Assembly: GCA_963734865.1 (NCBI GenBank)
Contig: CAVTIV010000006.1
Span: forward strand, 496,001 to 560,000
Reading direction: 5' to 3'
Length of the DNA stretch: 64,000 bases
Origin: CBDCUW01 sp963734865
GTDB lineage: Bacteria; Planctomycetota; Planctomycetia; Pirellulales; Pirellulaceae
Shown: positions 57,382 through 64,000 of the stretch, piece by piece
Position numbering within the stretch: the stretch's first letter is position 1
Layout: each line of letters begins with the position of its first letter
Notes under the pieces: generated by a model
The model's input: only the letters and a program-made list of their open reading frames with translations
Databases searched by the model: none
Told to the model about the DNA's origin: nothing
Made by a program: the position numbers and the translations under genes

Positions 57382-57917
57382 CTAGAGAAATTGGGAAACT
57401 GCGAGTCGACCAGACGGGATCTGGGCGATTACGGGTGTGTCGACGGTGTGATCGCCGACCAGTGCGTTGTCGATGACGGTGACCACCGACCCGAGTCGCC
57501 CTGAGTTATCCGGCGCTGCGACGAATCGCGTCGAGACTAGGGCATACTGTTCGTCGAACTGTAGCTGAATTGGATTGCTCGGAAGCCGTTGTTCCGCGAA
57601 TCGAAAGCGCGACGCTGGCCGATTCGCCACCAGATCGTTGTATAGCCGCACGAGTCGCACCCCGCTTTGAGCGACTGCCACGTAGGCGGAACGACAACGG
57701 TCACCTGCTGGCGGCCGTCCGGCAGACTTGCGACGGATTCTGGAACGGCCTCAATCCACTCGCCTCCCGACATGAACTCGACACTCAAAATGTCGGTTGG
57801 GTTGGCCGTAGCTCCTGCCGGATCGAGTGGATTGACTCCATCGAAACCGTACCCTCGGAGGTATAATGTCCGCCCATGTTCAGCAGTTGATCTCAAATGT
57901 ACGCCTCGTTCAACCAT
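57382..57917 (-). CDS. Giant protein segment: IPT/TIG-like domain and propeller entry
   Basis: Two frames join near 57660: RTLYLRGYGFDGVNPLDPAG, TDILSVEFMSGGEWIEAVPE then VRLVRLYNDLVANRPASRFR, EQYALVSTRFVAAPDNSGRL and SVVTVIDNALVGDHTV. The first part is IPT/TIG-like, the second the first propeller blades. Leads into the frame at 57347 after an indel near 57360. Confidence 0.65.
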
Positions 57918-58015
57918 CGGTGGAACGAGAGGGCTGTCTTCGTCGATTGGTGGAACTCAATCGTTGTCTGAAATGAAGTGATTTGATCGGGCACAGGCTG
58001 ACGTGACGATCCGGA

Positions 58016-58733
58016 TCAAATGGCAGGCCTGATGGAGGGATCGTCCGCAAGCGTCAGTTTGCTGCACGTCGGATGTGAGACCGCAAATGACGGGAACATG
58101 AATCCGAGCGGGGCCACGAGAGACGCGTAAAAGTCGTTGTACCACCGAACCCGATGGCCATCGCGCGAGATAGTGTTGACACTGGGGATCGGCGGGAGAC
58201 AACCGAGTCGTGGCCTCTCCCTGGACGGTACGAAACGCTGTAGTCCGATCTGTACACGAGTGACCATCAGATGGCCGATCGAGATCGTCAGTCCCGTGTA
58301 GGGTGGTGATGTCGTTCGCGCACAGGCCGGCCTCATCGACAATCCCATGCATCGACTTGTACCCAGTAAGGTTCCCATTGGCCGGTGGGTCAGGCAGCAT
58401 CGTTTCACGGAAAACCAGACATCTGTTCCTGCGGACGATCCCACCGCGAACGGGAACCGCGAGCTGTCGCAGCAACATTTGAGCACGACATGGTCCGCCG
58501 ATAAGTCGATGCCGCCGACGTAACTCAAACCCAGTCCGGTACCGGGAATTGTCAAGTCGTTTTCGGTAACCGGCGACAAGCTCACCTCCACAGGTTCGTC
58601 CAGAGGCACCGGCGCCAGCATCAGCAAGGCGCCATCCGAGCCTGCGACGACGGCTCCCTCCGTACTCCGACGACGGTCGGTCCCCACGCGCGGTTCTGCA
58701 CCGACACGAACATTGTTTGCTCGGCTGCCCCAT
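58016..58733 (-). CDS. Giant protein segment, frames unclear
   Basis: Recognisable protein-like pieces occur in two frames: SDGALLMLAPVPLDEPVEVS, GLGLSYVGGIDLSADHVVLK (to about 58480), then FRETMLPDPPANGNLTGYKS and IVDEAGLCANDITTLHGTDD (to about 58250). They are consistent with more Ig-like or cadherin-like sequence, but several indels are needed and stops occur in all frames near 57.95-58.05 kb. This is the one place where the giant gene could instead be two genes. Confidence 0.45.
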
Positions 58734-58864
58734 TGATCACCGTGACACTGGTTGTGCCAACCGAATGGGCTCAGATCAGTCCGTCGGCAGCTGACGTAGG
58801 CAACTGCTGGATTCCCAACAAAGTAATGATTCGGTAGATGAGTCTCGCGTTGAGAAATCCTCGC

Positions 58865-59722
58865 TCAAGGAAACCAACAATTGTCGAGTCGACCCGGAGG
58901 ATAATGTGACGGCCTCGCGGATAAACATGGATTCCCAAGAATTCGGTTACCAACAAATCGATGTCTCGTGGTTGCTGCATGTTGTAAGCAGGTCGCCCAC
59001 GACGATGTTCGTCGCCGCCGTGCCATCACCGAGAAATATCTGAGCAGCGTCACTCCAGGTGCATTGCCAATCAGATGTGTGCCATGAACGAACTGAGCCA
59101 CGTCCGCGTCTTCACTGGTGAGATCCAGATAACTTGCCGGCAAGGCGACGTCGCGTTGGTCGGCGAACTGGCCGATGACGTCCAGCCGCATCGCCTCGCC
59201 GACGTCGAGTCGCAAGTTGCGCTCGGCCAAGTCCAGACCGACGAGTGGCGCGTCACTGATGACGACATCAATCGTCAACGGCCCCGATGCACTGCGACCG
59301 TCGTCGGCCTGCAGCGTAACCGAAGCTGGACCCGCGTATCCGCCCAGCGGTGTGAAATCGACCGTGCCGTCCAAGTTGACACGTGCCGAACCGTTTTGCG
59401 ATGCAACGACTCGCCAGTACAACAGATCGCCGTCCGGGTCGATGACCAGCAACCTGGGATCGACGCGAACCGACAAGTCGACATGGGTTCGCTGTGCCGG
59501 TAGCGAGGCGATGACCGCCGGCGCCGTGTTGGCCACGAAACCGAAATTTGCACTGACGATCTGTCGATCGGTGCTGTCGGTGACCCCGTCGCCATCAATG
59601 TCGTAGACCGGATCGCCTCCGGCAACCAATCCGCTGTCGATTCCGTCAACCAATCCGTTTTGATCCACGTCCCCGGCGACGCTCAATGACAGTTGGTAGT
59701 CGCCAGCGCCCCCTCCCGTCAC
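58865..59722 (-). CDS. Giant protein segment: dockerin-like pair and cadherin-like domain
   Basis: AGDVDQNGLVDGIDSGLVAG and VYDIDGDGVTDSTDRQIVSA are two calcium-loop (dockerin/EF-hand-like) units. Then NTAPAVIASLPAQRTHVDLS, DPDGDLLYWRVVASQNGSAR and GPASVTLQADDGRSASGPLT form a cadherin/Ig-like domain, followed by EAMRLDVIGQFADQRDVALP, a bacterial Ig-like start. The frame degrades after 59040 and continues at 58980 (RDIDLLVTEFLGIHVYPRGR). Confidence 0.7.
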   Translation of the reverse strand: MTGGGAGDYQLSLSVAGDVDQNGLVDGIDSGLVAGGDPVYDIDGDGVTDSTDRQIVSANFGFVANTAPAVIASLPAQRTHVDLSVRVDPRLLVIDPDGDLLYWRVVASQNGSARVNLDGTVDFTPLGGYAGPASVTLQADDGRSASGPLTIDVVISDAPLVGLDLAERNLRLDVGEAMRLDVIGQFADQRDVALPASYLDLTSEDADVAQFVHGTHLIGNAPGVTLLRYFSVMARRRRTSSWATCLQHAATTRHRFVGNRILGNPCLSARPSHYPPGRLDNCWFP

Positions 59723-61260
59723 GCGCAGTTGATACAGGCCGGCCGGTCTAACTGGAACAACGCAACGACTTGGCCGCCGCTGGTCTGGACTGCGATCGGC
59801 GACAAGCCGGGGATCGCCGGCGACTTGGGGAGCAGGCCCGACCCGCTGGGCGCGGTCACGGCCGCACGCAGAATCACGTGTCCCGTTCCCGTGGTGCTCA
59901 GTTCGCTTTGTCGGATGCTGAACGTGTAGATGTGCTGCTGATTGGCGCTTAAGTTGCCGTCCTGCACGGCGCCGGTGAATTGTGATGCGCTGCCGAGATC
60001 GGCGAGTATGGCGTGCAGAGCCGGTGGCTGATCGCTGGAGTACATCACCGCCTGGCCGCCTTGGCCATTGCTGGTAACCGTCACCAAACGGGACTCGTCA
60101 CCGCTGCCGTATCCATAGAACTGACTGTCACCCGATGTCAGGTTACGAACGGCCGACAAACGACCTGCGCTGTCGTACACGTACACAATCGTGGTTCCGT
60201 CGGGTGCCACGATCGATGCGAGCCGGCCCGAGGCATCGTGCGTGAACTGGATCGACTCGCCGCTGCTGCTGGTGATGCCGCTGTCGCTAAAGAACAGGCG
60301 GTCGCCTGACTCGTAACGCTGCTCGGTGACGCGGCCCTGACCATCGAGCGCCAGTTGCGATCCGTCCGGTGCCGTCAGCGTATAGGCATCAACGTCAACG
60401 GCCACGCCGGCTGGATTGTAGGGCTGGCCGGTAACGGAATCGTAGTATCGTGCGCCGTACTTATTGAGCAACGCCGCAGCCGAGTCGAGCGTCCAGCCGT
60501 GCTGGTCGTCGGTTGTCCAGGCCGGACGATAGAGTACGCGACCACCGATCATCTCTGCCTGAGGCGAGAATTGGAATCGGACGCGTGGGCCGGTCGGCAA
60601 GTTCAGGTAGACAAGCGTGTCGTCCCGATAGGCGCCATACACGCCAAGATGTTCCCGATGCGTCAGGGGGACGTTGGATTCCAACTGCAGTTCACGATTC
60701 AGCAGCGACCAGCCGCTACCAAAAACGCTTGAACCACCCTGATCGAGCGAACTGTAGACACGACTGAGGGCCAGTGGAATACCGTCCAACACCGTCTGCA
60801 GATCCAATTCGACCCGCCGATATTCGAGCGGTTTGTCCGCAGTGTTGATTTCGACCAGCGCCGTTGTCTGCGATTGCAGCCCGCCGATATCACGTGCCGT
60901 TAACCGCAGCAAATAGAAACCGTTGCGATATCCAGTCGGATCAAATGCGCCGACGAGATCACCTTCGATCGGATTGTCACCGCCGGCCAGGAGGATGAAT
61001 CTGTCTTGGCTTACCGGTGCAATTTCCAGTTTCCAGAAGTCGAGATTGGCATCTTGTACCGATCCACCAAGCGGTCCAGTGTTGGTGAGCAATGACTGGT
61101 CGAGCGCATCGTTCAATGAGACATGGGGTGGATCGAGGTCATCAGCCAGCCGTACCTTCAGCTCACTGCGTGGCCGTACCGACAAGGCCGTCGGCGTCGA
61201 TGGCCGTTGCAACCAGCGGGACCTTGCCAATCGTCGGCCAGCTGATCGTCGCGCGTCCAT
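59719..61260 (-). CDS. Giant protein segment: RHS/YD-repeat-like region
   Basis: ELKVRLADDLDPPHVSLNDA leads to an RHS-type head: RRVELDLQTVLDGIPLALSR, VYSSLDQGGSSVFGSGWSLL, GPRVRFQFSPQAEMIGGRVL, LNKYGARYYDSVTGQPYNPA, then YD-like strands SIQFTHDASGRLASIVAPDG and TTIVYVYDSAGRLSAVRNLT. It resembles the start of RHS wall-associated proteins but lacks the long repeat array and the core-closing motif. It continues into a pre-peptidase C-like domain (GNLSANQQHIYTFSIRQSEL). Joined to the Ig repeats by an indel near 61165-61175. Confidence 0.75.
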   Translation of the reverse strand: MDARRSAGRRLARSRWLQRPSTPTALSVRPRSELKVRLADDLDPPHVSLNDALDQSLLTNTGPLGGSVQDANLDFWKLEIAPVSQDRFILLAGGDNPIEGDLVGAFDPTGYRNGFYLLRLTARDIGGLQSQTTALVEINTADKPLEYRRVELDLQTVLDGIPLALSRVYSSLDQGGSSVFGSGWSLLNRELQLESNVPLTHREHLGVYGAYRDDTLVYLNLPTGPRVRFQFSPQAEMIGGRVLYRPAWTTDDQHGWTLDSAAALLNKYGARYYDSVTGQPYNPAGVAVDVDAYTLTAPDGSQLALDGQGRVTEQRYESGDRLFFSDSGITSSSGESIQFTHDASGRLASIVAPDGTTIVYVYDSAGRLSAVRNLTSGDSQFYGYGSGDESRLVTVTSNGQGGQAVMYSSDQPPALHAILADLGSASQFTGAVQDGNLSANQQHIYTFSIRQSELSTTGTGHVILRAAVTAPSGSGLLPKSPAIPGLSPIAVQTSGGQVVALFQLDRPACINCA

Positions 61261-64000
61261 TGGTGTCCAACGTCACGCTCTGGCCGTTCAACGTCAAGGA
61301 AAGATTCGTGATATCGGCCCGGCTGTCGGCGATCGCGTGCACTAGCAACGGTTGATTTGGGAGTACGGGAAAGCTGGGTGTCAACTCGATCAGCACGCTG
61401 GGGGGTGACGCTTCAATGTCTGCGGTCAGTACGACGACCCGTGACACGGTCGCTTGCTGGTCGGAAGCCCGAAATGTTACGAAGTGATCGCCGCCTTGGC
61501 CGGGACCCGGCGTCCAGCTGAATTGTCCGGTAAGCTCGTCGAGCGTCGCACCGGCCGGCAGATCGATCGCCGAATAAGTGATCGTCGTACCTGCATCCGC
61601 GTCAAACGCGTCAACCTTGAACACAAGCGGTTGTCCAATCAGAACCGCGTGATCCGAAACATTGATCACCGGCAGCCGATTCACGTTGATCACGTCGACA
61701 TTCACGTCCAGCGTATCGGTCGCACCGGAGGTATCCTGCACCGCGAAGGTGATCACATGCTCGCCTGCCTGATCATAACGGGGCGTCCAGAAGAAGAGTC
61801 CGTTACTGCGATTGATCTGCGCTCCGAGCGGGGCGGCAATCAGGTCGTACAGCAACGAATCGTTGTCGCCGTCATTTGCCGATACGGCGAAGCGTAGTTC
61901 GTTGCCTTCCCGAGCGATCAGGTCGTCCAGTGGGGGAAAGATGGGCGACTGATTGGTGTGGGAGACGTCGATCGATATGGTTTCACTTCCACTGAGGTTT
62001 CCGTCTGTAGCGGTGAGCGTGACTTGATAGGTTCCTTCGTCCTCAAAGTCCGTCTGCCACTGCAGCAATCCAGTGGCCGGATCAAAAGTGGCACCGCCCG
62101 GCAGACCGCTGACATTAAAGTGAACTGGGTCATTGTTCGGATCGCTGGCCGCCAATTGGACGGTTAGCAAATCTCCCTCGGCCAACGTGCGGTTACCTAC
62201 CGGACTGAGCTGAGGTGGGTGATTGGATTGTTTGACCCGCAACTGAATCGTTGTGGTATCGGACAAAAGTGCGGCACCCCGCCCACCGCTGTCAGTGACG
62301 GTGAACGACGCGTCGTACGTTCCTATGTCCTGCGTTGTCGGTGTCCAGTCGAGTAGGGCCGTGCCATAGACTGCGCCGGGAGAGAGCACCGCCGCGGTGG
62401 GAAGGCCCGCCACAGCAAAGCTCAACGATTCCTGATCGATGTCGTCGGCGCGAACTTCCAACTGCAGCGGTTGTCCGACCACCGCGACGGTGTCGCCAAC
62501 GAATCGCCACGTTGGCGGTTCGTTGGCGCTTTCCACCGTGACGACAAACAGGAACGAATCGGAAAGTGGATCGCTGATTCCGCCATTGCCGTCATCGGTG
62601 GCATGCAGGATGATCGGCCAACTGCCACGATGGCCGGTTGTTGGAGCCACGCGAAGCAGCCCTGTGCCGTCGCCGTTGTTGATCAAGGTCATGAAGTCGG
62701 GTAGCGGGAAGCCGGGGCTTTCCAGTTCGGCAGTGAAGATGATCGGATCACCCTCCGGGTCAGTCGCCGAGATGGGAATATCGACGACCGTATCCTTGGT
62801 GACCGTGACGTTGGCAAGATCGGACAACACCGGACCGCCGTTGATATTCAAGACCTCGATCGGCACGGTGATCGTGTCGGTCATCACGTTGGAGGTTCCG
62901 TCTCCATCGTCGGTCGCCGTGAAAGTCACTTCGTAACTTCCGGACTGGTCGAAACTCGGCGTCCAGCGCAAGAGCGTGGTGTCGGGATCGAAACTCGCCC
63001 CGTTTGGCAAACCGGAAACCTCGATCGTCACCGAGGGCGGCGAGAGAGCTTCGATGTCAATCAGTCCGCCAGTAGCGTCCAGTGCTGGTGGGAAGTAGTA
63101 CGGATTGTCCGGATCAAACGCGAATGCGTAGAAGGCCAGTTCCTGCCCCTCGACGACGGTCCAGCCGTCTTGAGGCACAAATTGGGGTGCGGCATTGGCA
63201 TTGGTTACCTTGATCTTGGTGGTGACGGTCCTCGTTTCGATGCCGTCGGTTACCGTCAGCGGAATCTCGAATGAACCGGCCTGCGCGAATCCAGGCGTCC
63301 AGCGGAACAGTCCGCTAATCGGATGCAACGTAGCCCCCACCGGTAGTCGATTGCTGCTGAATCTGACGTTGTCAGGGTCATCGGAGGTCGCCTGAACGTA
63401 GAAGTTAAAACTGTCTCCTTCGCGGATCGTGCGGTCCGCCGGACGCAGAACCGTGAGCGGGCGGCGGCCTTGGTGAACCACGAGCGTTGTCGAGATGATT
63501 GTCTCCAGTAGTCCGTCACTGGCGATAAAGCGAACGTCGCCGTACGTGCCTGCCGCATCGAACTCGGGTGTCCAGGTCAAGGTTTGCAAGGACGGATCGA
63601 ACAGAGCGCCGGGGGGCAGGTTGTCGACCCAGACAGCAAACCGATCGGCATCGGGATCCGAGACGAGGAGTTGCAACTCGAACGGTTGACCCTCGGTCAA
63701 TTCGATTTGTGGTTGGGCATTGTGGACAACCGGTGGCCGGTTGCCACCCAATACGTTGATCACAAACCGCTGCGCCGTGACAGCTCCCAGCCGGTCGGCA
63801 GCCAGCAGCACGACCGAAGTGCTGGCTGCAGACGTCGCCGTGGGAAGCCAGGTGATCGCTCCCGTATCCCGATCGACGGACATTCCATCCGGAGCTTGCA
63901 TTAACACGAACTCGATTGGATGGTCGTCGGGATCGATGGCGTCGGCGTCGTAGGTGTAGGGTGCGTCGACCGAAGCGGTGATCAGCGGCGTGGTGGTGAA
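61163..64000 (-). CDS. Giant protein segment: about nine putative-Ig (He_PIG) repeats, N-terminal end outside the window
   Basis: The frame is open to the window edge (FTTTPLITASVDAPYTYDAD at base 64000). It consists of about nine units of roughly 95 residues, each with a NxxPxxxxxx...EGxxxxxxxxAxDxDxD start and a (F/L)xWTP motif near the end: ITWLPT, LTWTPE, FRWTPG, LRWTPS, LDWTPT, LQWQTD, FFWTPR, FSWTPG. Ending DADGLVGTATQ. Such arrays make extended stalks on large bacterial surface proteins and often bind calcium or sugars. It pushes later enzyme domains away from the cell; that role is inference. Confidence 0.88.
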   Translation of the reverse strand, partial: FTTTPLITASVDAPYTYDADAIDPDDHPIEFVLMQAPDGMSVDRDTGAITWLPTATSAASTSVVLLAADRLGAVTAQRFVINVLGGNRPPVVHNAQPQIELTEGQPFELQLLVSDPDADRFAVWVDNLPPGALFDPSLQTLTWTPEFDAAGTYGDVRFIASDGLLETIISTTLVVHQGRRPLTVLRPADRTIREGDSFNFYVQATSDDPDNVRFSSNRLPVGATLHPISGLFRWTPGFAQAGSFEIPLTVTDGIETRTVTTKIKVTNANAAPQFVPQDGWTVVEGQELAFYAFAFDPDNPYYFPPALDATGGLIDIEALSPPSVTIEVSGLPNGASFDPDTTLLRWTPSFDQSGSYEVTFTATDDGDGTSNVMTDTITVPIEVLNINGGPVLSDLANVTVTKDTVVDIPISATDPEGDPIIFTAELESPGFPLPDFMTLINNGDGTGLLRVAPTTGHRGSWPIILHATDDGNGGISDPLSDSFLFVVTVESANEPPTWRFVGDTVAVVGQPLQLEVRADDIDQESLSFAVAGLPTAAVLSPGAVYGTALLDWTPTTQDIGTYDASFTVTDSGGRGAALLSDTTTIQLRVKQSNHPPQLSPVGNRTLAEGDLLTVQLAASDPNNDPVHFNVSGLPGGATFDPATGLLQWQTDFEDEGTYQVTLTATDGNLSGSETISIDVSHTNQSPIFPPLDDLIAREGNELRFAVSANDGDNDSLLYDLIAAPLGAQINRSNGLFFWTPRYDQAGEHVITFAVQDTSGATDTLDVNVDVINVNRLPVINVSDHAVLIGQPLVFKVDAFDADAGTTITYSAIDLPAGATLDELTGQFSWTPGPGQGGDHFVTFRASDQQATVSRVVVLTADIEASPPSVLIELTPSFPVLPNQPLLVHAIADSRADITNLSLTLNGQSVTLDTNGRATISWPTIGKVPLVATAIDADGLVGTATQ

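Larger units (their letters stand above)
48189..64000 (-). other. Giant multidomain surface-protein gene (umbrella for the segments below), 5' end outside the window
   Basis: Successive open frames on the - strand cover this whole stretch with no clear internal start, ribosome binding site or intergenic gap, and protein domains run across each change of frame. I therefore read it as one gene of more than 5,200 codons with over a dozen single-base indels. Order from the N-terminal side: about nine putative-Ig repeats, RHS/YD-like section, dockerin-like pair, cadherin-like part, IPT/TIG and beta-propeller, fibronectin-like, alpha/beta-hydrolase, beta-sandwich modules, DNA/RNA endonuclease, metallopeptidase-like domain, PKD repeats, dockerin, acidic tail. 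The weakest link is 57.9-58.7 kb, where frames are hard to follow; two adjacent giant genes are possible. Confidence 0.65.

Overview
The window looks like a chromosomal segment of a planctomycete (Planctomycetota, probably Rhodopirellula/Pirellulales-like). Evidence: paired DUF1549/DUF1553 and DUF1501 proteins, a PVC-type haem-binding dehydrogenase, several secreted sulfatases, ECF sigma factors coupled to membrane or FecR-like partners, and a giant dockerin/PKD/Ig-type surface protein. Gene families were recognised by eye; no database search was run.

Layout. 0-6.1 kb (+): end of a DUF1549/DUF1553 gene, a cytochrome-like/WD40/coiled-coil gene and a sulfatase, apparently one operon. 6.6-13.4 kb (-): prolyl oligopeptidase, a CTPSR sulfatase and a PVC-type dehydrogenase/HEAT/cytochrome protein; the last two may be a single fused protein. 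13.7-18.3 kb: DapA-family lyase (+), a small secreted protein (+), then a sulfatase and an ornithine-cyclodeaminase-family reductase (-). 18.5-30.9 kb is accessory and largely decayed: an ISKra4-family insertion sequence, two integrase fragments, an IS4 transposase fragment, an ankyrin gene, a sulfatase pseudogene, a carboxypeptidase-regulatory-like gene, an ECF sigma/membrane beta-lactamase-fold pair, and a kinase fragment joined to a TIGR03067-domain remnant. 30.9-37.4 kb (+) is a tight operon: ECF sigma, FecR/LamG membrane protein, cytochrome-like DUF1549/DUF1553 protein, DUF1501 protein. 37.9-47.6 kb: a second ECF sigma/membrane partner pair, TauE/SafE plus DUF1634, a ROK-type sugar kinase, a decayed FAD oxidoreductase, a HEAT-repeat protein and small secreted proteins. 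48.2-64.0 kb (-) reads as one giant surface-protein gene (more than 15.8 kb, 5' end outside the window) carrying Ig-like repeats, an RHS-like section, dockerin-like repeats, a beta-propeller, an alpha/beta-hydrolase, a DNA/RNA non-specific endonuclease, a metallopeptidase-like domain, PKD domains and a C-terminal dockerin.

Four full and at least two partial copies of a roughly 205-bp element with 16-bp terminal inverted repeats (GGGTCAGTGCATTTTC) lie between genes, all in the same orientation, with ends decorated by tandem pieces of the same terminus. A second, strongly palindromic element sits at 21.0-21.2 kb.

Many genes are split by what look like single-base insertions or deletions (at least 25 places, more than a dozen in the giant gene). 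Many are probably sequencing or assembly errors, so split reading frames are described here as one gene where the protein sequence runs on across the break.
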